Source of the DNA: Thermus tengchongensis
GTDB taxonomy: Bacteria; Deinococcota; Deinococci; Deinococcales; Thermaceae
NCBI RefSeq assembly: GCF_021462405.1
Contig: NZ_JAKEDU010000002.1
Span: forward strand, 62,001 to 126,000
Direction of reading: 5' to 3'
DNA length: 64,000 bases
The translations under genes and the position numbers were made by a program. Shown piece by piece: positions 18,037 through 26,754 of this stretch (within the stretch, counting starts at the first letter, position 1; the number at the start of each line of letters is the position of its first letter). Under the pieces are notes generated by a model. The model ran no database searches, was not told where the DNA came from, and worked only from the letters and a program-made list of their open reading frames with translations.

Positions 18037-18570
18037 ATGGGGGCCTTGCCCTGGCCGGTGGCTCCCGGGGACCTCGTGCGGGTGGAGTTTTACAAGTTCC
18101 CGGGGGATAACCTGCATTACTTCTGGGAGGCCAAGGTGGTGGAGGTGCGCCCCGAAGGGATCCTCACCCTTTTGCCCCAAGGGGGAACCTTCCACCATGT
18201 GGCCAAGGGTAGGAGGGTGGTGCTGGACCACGACGCCTACGTGGCCTTCTTCCCAGGGGCCTGGTATTCCGGGGGGCCGGACGTGCGGGAAGGCCGGGTG
18301 CTGGAGTACTACTGGAACGTGCAGACCCCAGCGGAGTGGGCGGGAAACGGGTTTCGCCAGTATGACCTCGAGCTGGATGTGAAGTGCCGAGCCGACCACA
18401 CCTGCCAGGTCTTTGACCGGGAGGAGTTTTTGGCCAAACATTCCCTTTACCCAAGGCATTGGGTGGAGGAGGCAGAAAAGGCGGTGGAGGCCATCTTCCG
18501 CCACATGCGGCAGGGAAGGTGGCCGGTGCTGCCTCCCGGGGAGCCCCTTCCCTGGATGGAGCGGATCTAA
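18037..18570 (+). CDS. DUF402-family protein
   Basis: 177 residues. Seen: GDLVRVEFYKFPGDNLHYFWEAKVV, PGAWYSGG, LEYYWNVQTPAEW, QYDLELDVKCRADHTCQVFDREEF, the pattern of the DUF402 (YtqA/FomD-like) barrel. Some members hydrolyse nucleotide conjugates or nucleoside diphosphates using acidic residues; the Asp and Glu residues of the YDLELDV and FDREEF segments are the likely metal ligands. The stop overlaps the stop of the convergent gene by 4 bases. Confidence 0.8.
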   Translation: MGALPWPVAPGDLVRVEFYKFPGDNLHYFWEAKVVEVRPEGILTLLPQGGTFHHVAKGRRVVLDHDAYVAFFPGAWYSGGPDVREGRVLEYYWNVQTPAEWAGNGFRQYDLELDVKCRADHTCQVFDREEFLAKHSLYPRHWVEEAEKAVEAIFRHMRQGRWPVLPPGEPLPWMERI

Positions 18571-19586
18571 GGGATCAGGCTGGGGAGAGAAGGCGGAGGG
18601 GGGTCCTGCGCCCCAGGCCCCCAGGCTTTGAGGGGAAGAAGGGTGTGGCCTTCCAGGTGCCAGCGTCCTTCCAGGACCACCTGGTAGAGGAGGCCCTTGA
18701 AAAAGCCGTGGAAGCTGTCCTCCCAGGTTTCCAGGTTCTGCGCCCTAAGGGGGTAGTTGTGCCAGGCGGGGCCCAGGTAGTAGAGCCAGGGGTCATCCAG
18801 AAGGCGGGTATCCCGTGGGGGGAGGCCGAGGAGGGCGTTGAAGTAGCCTCTAAGCCGGCTTGCGGTGAAGAGGAGGTTGAGGTAGGGATCCTCGAGGGCC
18901 TTCCTGGCCTCGGTCTCGGTCTTGGGGAAGGGTTTTGCTGGGTCCCAAGCTCCGAAGAGGCGCAGGCGGTCTTGTTGCTTGAGGGCATCCTCCCAGCTCA
19001 TCTGGGCCAGGCCCAGGGTGCGGCTCAAGGGGGCGTGGCCCTGGACCTCGGCCAGGCCTTGGGCGAAGCCATCCGCCGCTTGGCGCACCCCCCGAGAAAG
19101 CCCCAAGGCCTTGTCCCCCCCATACTGCTCGTTATCCACAATGGCGGCCAGCACCCCATAAGGAATGCCGAGGGCGGAGGCGGCGGCGCGGATCTCCCGG
19201 GCGTAGGGAAGTACGTGGTGGGGGGCGGTGGGCAGGCCCTCGAGGTCCACCTTCTGGCCCCGCTTGGCCTGGCCGATGGCCTCCACCCAGCGCTTGGCCG
19301 CCAGGAGGGCACCCTTGGGCTCCGGGTAGGCGGACCGCTTGCCGGAGCGCTGGTTTTTGAGCTCGAGGCGGAGCAGGCGGTCGTAGGCCCGGGCGGCCTT
19401 CCCTCCCAGAAGGAGGTGCAGGCTGGCCTTCAAGCCCAGGTGGAGGCTGACCCAAGCCTCCCGCTCTTCCTTTGGGTAGGGGAGAAGGTCCCTGAGGCTG
19501 GGGGAGGGGGGTAGGGTAGGGGGGATGGGAAGGGCCAGGTAAAAAAGGCCCGCTGCCAGCAACACGAGCCAGGGGCCTGGGGGCAT
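18567..19586 (-). CDS. Exported lysozyme/transglycosylase-like protein
   Basis: 339 residues with an N-terminal hydrophobic segment (PWLVLLAAGLFYLALPIP) that looks like a signal peptide or anchor. The middle part resembles a lytic transglycosylase: ALGIPYGVLAAIVDNEQYGG with a candidate catalytic Glu, then TLGLAQMSWEDAL, similar to the G-L-x-Q-M motif of SLT domains. The C-terminal third is unrecognised. It starts right after the NYN gene stop on the same strand, so the two are probably one operon. Cell-wall cleavage is inference from the motifs. Confidence 0.6.
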   Translation of the reverse strand: MPPGPWLVLLAAGLFYLALPIPPTLPPSPSLRDLLPYPKEEREAWVSLHLGLKASLHLLLGGKAARAYDRLLRLELKNQRSGKRSAYPEPKGALLAAKRWVEAIGQAKRGQKVDLEGLPTAPHHVLPYAREIRAAASALGIPYGVLAAIVDNEQYGGDKALGLSRGVRQAADGFAQGLAEVQGHAPLSRTLGLAQMSWEDALKQQDRLRLFGAWDPAKPFPKTETEARKALEDPYLNLLFTASRLRGYFNALLGLPPRDTRLLDDPWLYYLGPAWHNYPLRAQNLETWEDSFHGFFKGLLYQVVLEGRWHLEGHTLLPLKAWGPGAQDPPPPSLPSLIP

Positions 19587-19589
19587 GGG

Positions 19590-20138
19590 TTAGGGCTGGG
19601 CGTCCTCTACCGGGGCAGGGGGTACCTCCACCGTAGCCTCCACGGGATAGCCCACATAGGTGCGGCGGCCCCCCAGGGTTCTCTCCAGCACCTCCCGCCA
19701 CTCGGGGAGGTTCAGGAAGCGGTCCGCCTGGTTGCGGAGCTCGAGGTCCGCTAGCTCGTGCACGCCGAGGAGGTGGATCTCCTTCCCCATGGCCCTCAGG
19801 ACGCTGAAGGTGTGGGCCAGTTCTCCCGAACCGCTGGCCACGATGGCCCGGTCCCAGCGGGGGGCGGTGGTGAGGAGGTCCGTGGCCATCATGGCCTCAA
19901 ACCGGGCATCCCCCCGTACCAGGCGGCTACGCACCGTGTACCCCATGAAAACCAGGGCGTCGATGAAGCGCTGCTGGCGCTCGTCCTCGGGATCGGTGAT
20001 GGGCACGTAGTAGAAGGCGTTGTAAAGCTGCTCCGGGGTGGCGAACTGGGTGAGGACCCGGCGGTGGTCCACGTTCCAACCCAGGCGCTTGGTGGCCAGG
20101 TACATGTAGGATCCGTCAATGAAAAGGGCAACCCGCAT
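19590..20138 (-). CDS. NYN-domain (LabA/DUF88-like) protein
   Basis: 182 residues from ATG 20138. Starts MRVALFIDGSYMYLATKRLGW, the first Asp motif of NYN RNase-like domains, with a basic segment MGYTVRSRLVRG and ASGSGELAHTFSVLRAMGKEIHLLGV. The second acidic motif, usually SGDxD, reads SGSGE here, so the metal site may be weakened. The C-terminal 40 residues are proline-rich. The start is supported by TAAGAT 7 bases upstream, which overlaps an alternative ATG at 20147. Nuclease activity is uncertain. Confidence 0.75.
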   Translation of the reverse strand: MRVALFIDGSYMYLATKRLGWNVDHRRVLTQFATPEQLYNAFYYVPITDPEDERQQRFIDALVFMGYTVRSRLVRGDARFEAMMATDLLTTAPRWDRAIVASGSGELAHTFSVLRAMGKEIHLLGVHELADLELRNQADRFLNLPEWREVLERTLGGRRTYVGYPVEATVEVPPAPVEDAQP

Positions 20139-20163
20139 ATGCCCCATCTTAGAGCAAAGGGGA

Positions 20164-20183
20164 GCCCCGGGGTAGCCCGGGGC
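20164..20183 (-). terminator. Hairpin after the ferredoxin-NADP reductase-like gene
   Basis: GCCCCGGG, loop GTAG, CCCGGGGC. On the minus strand it is followed by TCCCCTTTGC, a weak T tract. Confidence 0.5.
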
Positions 20184-20202
20184 CTGAAGGGAGGAGGGGT
20201 CT

Positions 20203-21210
20203 TTAGGCGGGGGCTTTCTCCTCGGCCTTTTCCGAGGAGTGGCCGGGGTTAACCTTAAGGGCGGGGTTGGCGTAGGCGGCGGCATGGTTGGCGGCGATGG
20301 CGGCTTCCCCGAAGCCGAGCACAATGAGGGGGAGTTTCCCCGGATAGGTGACGATATCCCCGCAGGCGTAGACCCCGGCGATGCTGGTGGCCATGGTGGT
20401 GTCCACCTTGATCTTGTTCTTTTCCAGTTCCAGCCCCCAGTTGGCCAAGGGCCCCAGCTTGGTGAGGTAGCCCGCCAGGATCAAGACAGCGTCCACCTCC
20501 AGCTCCTTTTCCTCCTGGGTCCCGTTGTGGAAGATCACCGCCTTGCGCACCTGGGTATCCCCCTCAATCCGCCGGACCTCGTAGGGGGTGAGCACGGTAA
20601 GGCGCCCTTCCTCGTGGGCTTTGAAGAGCTCCTTCACGCTGGCCTCGTGGGCCCGGAACTGAGGCCTCCTGTGGATCAGGGTGATCTCCTGGGCGGTGCC
20701 CAGGAGGTTCAGGGCCCAGTCCACGGCGCTATCCCCACCTCCCACGATGAGCACCCGCTTGCCCTGGAACTCGGCCTTGGTCTTCACCGCATAGTAGACG
20801 CCTTTGCCCTCCAGTTCCTTTTCCCCGGGGGCACCCAGGCGCCTGGGCTCAAAGGCACCTACCCCAGCGGCGATGATTACCGCCTTGGCGGTGTAGGTGT
20901 TCCCGGAGGAAGTGGTCACCTTGAAGTGGTCCCCTTCCTTTTCCAGGGTTTCCGCTCGCTCCCCCAGGCTGTAGATGGGGTGGAAGGGGGCCACCTGCTC
21001 CACCAGCCCCTTCACCAGGTCCTTGGCGTACACCTTGGGAAAGCCCGCCACGTCGTAGATGTATTTCTCCGGATACAAGGCGGAAAGTTGTCCCCCTGGC
21101 TCGGGCAAGGGGTCGATGAAGCGGAAGGAAAGCCCCCGCATGCCCACGTAAAAACCCGCGAAAAGCCCAGCGGGGCCCGCGCCAATGATGATCACGTCGG
21201 TGTGCTCCAT
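20203..21210 (-). CDS. Ferredoxin-NADP reductase-like flavoprotein (YumC type)
   Basis: 335 residues. FAD site [23 protein letters not shown] site [18 protein letters not shown], and FAD-binding [31 protein letters not shown]. It resembles thioredoxin reductase but has no CxxC redox pair, which is the hallmark of YumC-type ferredoxin/flavodoxin-NADP reductases; a Thermus homologue is known as a thioredoxin-reductase-like protein. The start has GCGAGGTGAGG upstream. The natural electron partner is unknown. Confidence 0.88.
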   Translation of the reverse strand: MEHTDVIIIGAGPAGLFAGFYVGMRGLSFRFIDPLPEPGGQLSALYPEKYIYDVAGFPKVYAKDLVKGLVEQVAPFHPIYSLGERAETLEKEGDHFKVTTSSGNTYTAKAVIIAAGVGAFEPRRLGAPGEKELEGKGVYYAVKTKAEFQGKRVLIVGGGDSAVDWALNLLGTAQEITLIHRRPQFRAHEASVKELFKAHEEGRLTVLTPYEVRRIEGDTQVRKAVIFHNGTQEEKELEVDAVLILAGYLTKLGPLANWGLELEKNKIKVDTTMATSIAGVYACGDIVTYPGKLPLIVLGFGEAAIAANHAAAYANPALKVNPGHSSEKAEEKAPA

Positions 21211-21228
21211 GGCCTCACCTCGCCCTGC

Positions 21229-21266
21229 ATTCTACCCTTGAGGAAGCCCTATGGGCGGCGGCTTCC
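21229..21266 (-). promoter_or_regulatory. Possible promoter with inverted repeat before the flavoprotein gene
   Basis: TAGAAT (21229-21234, minus strand) lies 18 bases before ATG 21210. An inverted repeat GGAAGCC (21242-21248) / GGCTTCC (21260-21266) flanks the place of the -35 element and could be an operator. The rest of 21211-21362 shows nothing else. Confidence 0.35.
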
Positions 21267-21362
21267 GGTTAGGGACAAAGGTCTTGACCCCATCCCATGA
21301 TCTTCGCCCTTTGGCCTGCCAGCTCGCTATTATGGCGGGATCTTGCTCCTGCCTGGAGAGGC

Positions 21363-22394
21363 CTAGTCCACCCGTAGCACTACTTTGCCGAAGATGCGCC
21401 GCTCCTCCAGGAGGCGGTGTCCCTCTGCGGCCTCCTCCAGGGGCAGAACCTGGCCTATCACGGGCTTTAGCCTTCCCTGTTCCACAAAGCGCAGGATGGG
21501 GAAAAGGCGGCTTTTGGAGCCCATGGTGGAGCCCAGGATGGAAAGTTGCCGGAAGAACACGTGGGCGAAGGGAAGGGTGCCCTCGTATCCCGAGGAAGCC
21601 CCGGCGATGGCGATTCTGCCCCCGTTGGCCGTGGCCCGGATCACCCCCTCGAAGTAGAGGGCTCCGGTGTGGTCCACCACCTTGTCCGCCCCTTTACCCC
21701 CAGTGAGGCGGCGCACCTCCTTGTACCAGTCGGGGTGGGTGTAGTTCACGGTTTCGTCGGCTCCCAGCTCCTTAGCCTTCCGGAGCTTTTCCTCTGAGCC
21801 GGCGGTGGCGATGACCCGCGCGCCGAAGAGCTTGGCGATCTGAATGGCGGCCACACTCACCCCGCTACCCGCCGCCATAACCAGAACGTCCTCCCCTGGC
21901 CGTACCTGGAGCTTGTCCACCACCATCTGCCAAGCGGTGAGGAAGGTGAGGGGGATGGCAGCGGCTTCCTCAAAGGAGAGGTTTGGGGGCTTCTTGAGGA
22001 GGTTTGCCTCGGGTACCACCAGGTACTCGGCGTACGCTCCAAAGCGGTGCTCGCCCAGTATCTCATATTTGGGGCAGAGGTTATCCTCTCCTGCCAGGCA
22101 CCGCTCGCAGTGGCCACAGGAAAGGCCGGGGTTGACCACCACCTCGTCCCCGGGGGCAAAGCCCGTTACCCCGGGTCCTACTGCGTCCACCACCCCCGAG
22201 GCATCGGCTCCCAGGATGTGGGGTAGGGGAAGCTTGGGGCTAGCCACTCCCTTGCGGACCCAGATGTCTAGGTGGTTGAGGGCTGCGGCTTTCACGCGGA
22301 TCCTTACTTCCTTGGGACCCGGCTCAGGGGTAGGCATCTCCGCTACCTTTAAAACCTCTGGGCCACCTCGAGCCTCCATGACCACGGCTTTCAT
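21363..22394 (-). CDS. Zinc-containing alcohol dehydrogenase / quinone oxidoreductase family
   Basis: 343 residues, MDR superfamily. Start at ATG 22394 because AGGAGGT lies 5 bases upstream; GTG 22400 would sit on that site. Seen: N-terminal GroES-like domain with NHLDIWVRKG, GADASGVVDAVG, structural zinc motif GLSCGHCERCLAGEDNLCPKY (four Cys), and the cofactor domain with MAAGSGVSVAAIQIAKLFGA. The position of the usual catalytic Cys reads NHLDIW, so catalytic zinc binding is doubtful and an NADPH:quinone oxidoreductase role is possible. Confidence 0.85.
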   Translation of the reverse strand: MKAVVMEARGGPEVLKVAEMPTPEPGPKEVRIRVKAAALNHLDIWVRKGVASPKLPLPHILGADASGVVDAVGPGVTGFAPGDEVVVNPGLSCGHCERCLAGEDNLCPKYEILGEHRFGAYAEYLVVPEANLLKKPPNLSFEEAAAIPLTFLTAWQMVVDKLQVRPGEDVLVMAAGSGVSVAAIQIAKLFGARVIATAGSEEKLRKAKELGADETVNYTHPDWYKEVRRLTGGKGADKVVDHTGALYFEGVIRATANGGRIAIAGASSGYEGTLPFAHVFFRQLSILGSTMGSKSRLFPILRFVEQGRLKPVIGQVLPLEEAAEGHRLLEERRIFGKVVLRVD

Positions 22395-22460
22395 CACCAC
22401 CTCCTTATGGAGGGGATTCTTTCACGCGCCGACATCGGGGTCAAGTTGAAGGCCACACCC

Positions 22461-22493
22461 TTGACAGGGTTCAGAATAACTGGGTACCCTGTC
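22461..22493 (+). promoter_or_regulatory. Promoter and operator-like repeat of the peptide ABC operon
   Basis: TTGACA (22461-22466), 18-base spacer, TACCCT (22485-22490). An inverted repeat GACAGGGT (22463-22470) / ACCCTGTC (22486-22493) covers both elements, an ideal place for a repressor. Confidence 0.65.
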
Positions 22494-22523
22494 CAGCGTA
22501 AGGTAGCAGAGGAGGCAGACGAT

Positions 22524-24275
22524 ATGAGAAGAGCCTTGGCAGTTTTGGCGGGCCTTATAGCCCTGGCAGGAGTGGCCAGTGCCCAGACCTTTGTTTGGCC
22601 GCAAAAGTGGACGGTGGCCAAGCCCTCCGAGGTCAAGAGGGGCGGTACCCTTAGGGCAGCGGTTATCTCCGACTACCGCACCTTTAACCCCTTCATCACC
22701 GCGGAGTCGGGGAATGTGCCCAGCATTATCTCCGGAGGCAGGGGCCTGGTTACCCGCGACCCCACCACCGGGGACTGGATCCCCTACATGGCCGAGTCCT
22801 TCACGGTGAGCCCCAACAAGCTGGAGATCACCTTCAAGATCCGCCGGGGCATGAGGTGGTCGGATGGCCGGCCCATCACCGCCGACGACTGGATCATGAC
22901 CTGGCGCATTCACACCGACAAGGCGGTGGGGTCCAACAGCTACGATTCCTTCTTCATTGACGGCAAGCCCATCACCCTGCGGAAGATCGACGACTACACC
23001 ATCCGCTTCACCTACCCCAAGCCTGATGCCACAGCGTTTGCCGTGGCTGCCTTCGTGCCCTGGCCTGCCCATGTCTTCGGTCCTGTGTACCAGAGGGAGG
23101 GGGCTGAAGGCATCAAGAAGATGTGGACCCTGAACGAGAAGCCGGAAAACATTGTTTCTGGCGGGCCATGGCTCATCGAAAGCTACCGCCCAGGGGAGCG
23201 CCTGGTCCTGAAGCGCAACCCTGCTTTCGGCGAGTGGAACAAGGACGAGGCGGGCAACCCCCTGCCCTACCTGGACCGCTACGAGATCAAGATCGTCAAG
23301 GACACCAACGCCCAACTGGCGGAGTTCCTAGCGGGGAACATCGACCTCATGGCCCCTGCCACCGTGGATCACATCTCCCAGATCCGCCAGGCCATCCAGC
23401 AGGGGCGCCTGGACGCCACCATCAAGGTGAACGCTTCCCCGGTGGCCAGCAGCCAGTTCATGGTCTTCAACTGGAACAAGGCCTCGGATCCCTTCAAGCA
23501 AAGCCTCTTCCGCTCCGACAAGTTCCGCCGGGCCATGAGCCACATCGTCAACCGCCAGGCGGTGATCGACATCGTCTACGGCGGCTTGGGCACCCCCATG
23601 TACACCAGTGTCTACCCCGTGCTCACCCAGTGGATCAACCCCAAGGTGCCCAAGTACGAGTACAACCCGCAACAGGCGGCCAAGCTCCTGGCGGAGCTGG
23701 GCTTCACCAAGAAGGACAAGGAAGGCTACCTGGTGGACGGCAAGGGGCGGCGGCTGGAGTTCAACCTCGCCACCAACGCCGGGAACGCCCAGCGGGAGCA
23801 GATGGCCAAGCTCTTTGTGGACGAGGCCAAAAAGGTGGGGGTGAAGGTGAACTTCACCGCCATCGACTTCAACACCCTGGTGGGGCAGCTCTTGTCCTCT
23901 GGTCCTGACCGGCCCTTCGATGCCATCATCATCGGCCTTTCCGGTGGGGACCTGGACTGGCCCTTTGGGTCCAACGTGGTGCCCTGCAAGGGCAACCTGC
24001 ACATGTGGAACAAGTCGGGCCAGTGCATCGACCCGCGGGAGACCCAGCTGGACGCCCTCTACTCCCGCGGGCGCACGGAACTGGACTTCAAGAAGCGGGT
24101 GGAGATCGGCTACCGCATGCAGGAGATTGAGGCCCAGCTTCTTCCCGTCATCTACATCGCCGGGCCCAACTACCACCCCGCCTGGAACAACCGCCTGGGC
24201 GGGGAGCACCCCGACGCCATCATCAGCGCCATCTGGGGCCAGCGGGAGCTGGAGCTGACTTTCATCAAGAAATGA
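22524..24275 (+). CDS. Peptide ABC transporter substrate-binding protein
   Basis: 583 residues, extracytoplasmic family 5 solute-binding protein. Start ATG 22524 after AGAGGAGG gives a signal peptide MRRALAVLAGLIALAGVASA with cleavage before QTF. No lipobox Cys is present, so it is a free or otherwise held periplasmic protein. Family traits: VKRGGTLRAAVISDYRTFNPF, KLEITFKIRRGMRWSDGRPITADDW, NPAFGEWNKDEAGNPLPYLDRYEIKIV. First gene of a complete dpp/opp-type importer; a hairpin at 24289 follows it, as is common for the more abundant binding protein. Confidence 0.92.
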   Translation: MRRALAVLAGLIALAGVASAQTFVWPQKWTVAKPSEVKRGGTLRAAVISDYRTFNPFITAESGNVPSIISGGRGLVTRDPTTGDWIPYMAESFTVSPNKLEITFKIRRGMRWSDGRPITADDWIMTWRIHTDKAVGSNSYDSFFIDGKPITLRKIDDYTIRFTYPKPDATAFAVAAFVPWPAHVFGPVYQREGAEGIKKMWTLNEKPENIVSGGPWLIESYRPGERLVLKRNPAFGEWNKDEAGNPLPYLDRYEIKIVKDTNAQLAEFLAGNIDLMAPATVDHISQIRQAIQQGRLDATIKVNASPVASSQFMVFNWNKASDPFKQSLFRSDKFRRAMSHIVNRQAVIDIVYGGLGTPMYTSVYPVLTQWINPKVPKYEYNPQQAAKLLAELGFTKKDKEGYLVDGKGRRLEFNLATNAGNAQREQMAKLFVDEAKKVGVKVNFTAIDFNTLVGQLLSSGPDRPFDAIIIGLSGGDLDWPFGSNVVPCKGNLHMWNKSGQCIDPRETQLDALYSRGRTELDFKKRVEIGYRMQEIEAQLLPVIYIAGPNYHPAWNNRLGGEHPDAIISAIWGQRELELTFIKK

Positions 24276-24288
24276 GCTAGCCGTAGGG

Positions 24289-24318
24289 TATCCCCGGGGT
24301 CCATCGGCCCCGGGGATA
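24289..24318 (+). terminator. Intercistronic hairpin after the binding-protein gene
   Basis: TATCCCCGGGG and CCCCGGGGATA with an 8-base loop. No T tract; likely an mRNA-stabilising or partial terminator hairpin that lowers permease expression relative to the binding protein (inference). Confidence 0.6.
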
Positions 24319-24330
24319 CTTTGGGAAGCC

Positions 24331-25314
24331 ATGACCGCGTACATCCTTCGCCGCATCCTGTACCTGATCCCCACCTTCTTCGGGGCTACGTTTCTGGCCT
24401 TCCTCATCATCCAGCTGGCCCCGGGGGATTACCTGACCCAGCTGGAGCTGGATCCCAAGGTAACCCCGGAGACCATCGCCCGCCTTAGGGCCCAGTTCGG
24501 CCTGGATCGCCCCATCTACGAGCAGTACCTGCTTTGGATGGATAACCTGTTGCACCTGAACCTGGGTTATTCCTTCGCCTATCAGGCCCCGGTGCTGGAG
24601 GTGATCTGGCCTCGAGTGGTGAACTCCATGGTCATCGTCATCCCCTCCACCATCCTTCTCTACCTGGTGGCCATCCCCATCGGGGTGTATGGAGCGGTGC
24701 GCCAGTACTCCTTGGGGGACAGGATCCTTTCCTTTCTGGCGTATATCGGCCTTTCCATTCCCAGCTTCTTCCTGGCCCTCATCGCCATCTACATCCTTCT
24801 GCAGATCAAGTTTCGCACCGGTACCTTGATCTTCCCAGTTTCCGGCATGACCTCCAGCGGCTTTGAGCAGCTACCGCCCTTGCGCCAGCTTCTGGACATC
24901 GCCTGGCACGCGGTGGTGCCCGTGCTGGTGGCCACCGCCAACGATATCGCGGGGCTTTCCCGCCTCATGCGGGGACAAATGCTGGAGGTTTTAGGCCAGG
25001 ACTACATCCGCACCGCTCGGGCCAAGGGGCTTGCCGAGCGGGTGGTGCTCTATAAGCACGCCTTTCGTAACGCGGTGATTCCCTTTGTGGCCACGTTGGG
25101 GGGGCTCCTCCCCAGCCTGATCTCGGGGGCGGGGTTCGTGGAGGTGGTTATGGCCTGGCCGGGTATTACCCCCTTTTTCCTGGATGCCATCGCCAACCAG
25201 GACCTTTACGTGATCGCCGGTTTTCTCACGGTGAGCCTGGTCCTCTTGATGATCGGCAACCTCATCTCCGATCTCCTCCTGGCCTGGGTGGACCCCAGGA
25301 TCCGCTATGAATAG
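24331..25314 (+). CDS. Peptide ABC transporter permease, DppB type
   Basis: 327 residues, about six membrane helices. Starts MTAYILRRILYLIPTFFGATF, contains RAQFGLDRPIYEQYLLWMDNLLHLNLGYSF, and the EAA loop with DYIRTARAKGLAERVVLYKHAFRNAVIPF that contacts the ATPases. Translated just before the second permease (9-base gap). Its position after the binding protein defines a peptide or oligopeptide importer. Confidence 0.93.
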   Translation: MTAYILRRILYLIPTFFGATFLAFLIIQLAPGDYLTQLELDPKVTPETIARLRAQFGLDRPIYEQYLLWMDNLLHLNLGYSFAYQAPVLEVIWPRVVNSMVIVIPSTILLYLVAIPIGVYGAVRQYSLGDRILSFLAYIGLSIPSFFLALIAIYILLQIKFRTGTLIFPVSGMTSSGFEQLPPLRQLLDIAWHAVVPVLVATANDIAGLSRLMRGQMLEVLGQDYIRTARAKGLAERVVLYKHAFRNAVIPFVATLGGLLPSLISGAGFVEVVMAWPGITPFFLDAIANQDLYVIAGFLTVSLVLLMIGNLISDLLLAWVDPRIRYE

Positions 25315-25323
25315 GGGTGACCT

Positions 25324-26682
25324 GTGGAACGCCTTTCGTCTTCTACCACCCGAACCCAGCTGGTTTTGCGCCAGTTTCGCAAGCACCGCCTGGCGGTCTG
25401 GGGTGGGCGCATTCTTATGGTGCTCTACCTGATGGCCGCCTTCGCTGGGTTTTTCAGCCCCTACGATCCCAACTACTATGAGCTCTATCCCCCCAAGGGA
25501 AACCACCCGCCCACCCGAATCCACTTTGTGGACCCCGAAACGGGAAGACTCAGTCGGCCTTTTGTCTACGCCACCAAACGGAGCATTGATCCGGTAACCC
25601 TCCAGCCCCGTTACGAGGAGGATCCATCCCAGGGCAAGTTCTACCTGCGCTTTTTCGTCCGCACCCCCGACCAGCCTTACACCATCTTTAAGGTGTTCCG
25701 CTCGGACCTCAGGCTCTTTGGGGTGGATCCCCCAGGGCGCATCTTCCTTATGGGTACGGACAACTTTGGCCGGGACCTCTATAGCCGCATCGTTTACGGC
25801 GGACAGGTGTCTCTTACCATCGGTATCCTCTCCGCCTTGGTTTCCTTCGCCCTGGGGTTATTGCTGGGGGGTATTGCCGGCTACTTCTCTGGGCGCCCTT
25901 TCGCCCTTTCCCTTCCTCCTAGGCAGTGGCGGGGCGTCGGCTTGCTCTTGGGCCCAATGAGCCTCGCCCTGTGGGTGGCCGTGGCCTTGGGGGCTTTGTA
26001 CCTGGCCTGGTCCTTTGTGCGGCTCAGCCCGGGCAAGGGTGTCTTTTCCCTGGCGGTGGATGGGTTCGTCCTGCTCCTGGGTTTGGGGGGGGCCCTTCTT
26101 ATCCTTTGGAAGGTTTTCCGGGAGCCTTTGAAGCTCGATCCCGACGACCTCATCATGCGCACCGTGGAGATCATCGCCGCCATCCCCAGCCTTTTCCTCC
26201 TCATCTCCTTGCGGGCGGTGTTCCCCACCAACATCGATCCCCTCTTCACCTTTTACCTGGTGGTGGGGCTTTTGGGCTTCATCGGCTGGGGGGGGTTGGC
26301 CCGGGTGGTGCGGGGCATCGTCCTCTCCGTGCGGGAGATGGATTACGTGCAGGCAGCGAGGGCCTTGGGGGCTTCGGATGGGCGCATCATCGCTCGCCAC
26401 ATCTTGCCTGCCACCGCCAGCTATGTGATCGTGAGCCTCTCCCTGACCATACCCGGCTTCATCCTGGGGGAAAGCGGGCTTTCCTTCCTGGGGCTTGGGG
26501 TCACGGAGCCCTATACCAGCTGGGGCCTTCTTCTGCAGGCGGCCCAGCAGGGGGGGTTTGCCTCCTTTACCGATCGCCCGTGGGTGCTGTGGCCCGGGTT
26601 CTTCATCTTCCTTTCCGTGCTGTCCTGGAACTTCCTGGGTGATGGCCTGCGGGATGCCTTGGATCCCCGGCGGAGGCAGTAG
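25324..26682 (+). CDS. Peptide ABC transporter permease, DppC type, with inserted membrane segment
   Basis: 452 residues, much longer than the usual 280-300. The N-terminus has an extended exported loop after the first helix (about 40-140) before GTDNFGRDLYSRIVYGG. The transport domain is split: after GGIAGYFSG (about 185) come about 80 extra residues with two or three hydrophobic helices (WRGVGLLLGPMSLALWVAVA, FVLLLGLGGALLILWKVF) before DDLIMRTVEIIAAIPSLFLL at about 270. The EAA motif MDYVQAARALGASDGRIIARHILP is intact. GTG start behind GGGGTGACC. Confidence 0.9.
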   Translation: MERLSSSTTRTQLVLRQFRKHRLAVWGGRILMVLYLMAAFAGFFSPYDPNYYELYPPKGNHPPTRIHFVDPETGRLSRPFVYATKRSIDPVTLQPRYEEDPSQGKFYLRFFVRTPDQPYTIFKVFRSDLRLFGVDPPGRIFLMGTDNFGRDLYSRIVYGGQVSLTIGILSALVSFALGLLLGGIAGYFSGRPFALSLPPRQWRGVGLLLGPMSLALWVAVALGALYLAWSFVRLSPGKGVFSLAVDGFVLLLGLGGALLILWKVFREPLKLDPDDLIMRTVEIIAAIPSLFLLISLRAVFPTNIDPLFTFYLVVGLLGFIGWGGLARVVRGIVLSVREMDYVQAARALGASDGRIIARHILPATASYVIVSLSLTIPGFILGESGLSFLGLGVTEPYTSWGLLLQAAQQGGFASFTDRPWVLWPGFFIFLSVLSWNFLGDGLRDALDPRRRQ

Positions 26683-26754
26683 GCCCTTCTCTTTTGACCT
26701 GGTATGGCGTATAACGGATGAGGTGTTTAGACGGCGGTGCCCAAAGGAGTACGC

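Noticed and set aside
26694-26715. Internal promoter before the first ABC ATPase gene
   Set aside because: TTGACC and TATAAC are present but only 10 bases apart, too close for a sigma-70 type promoter.
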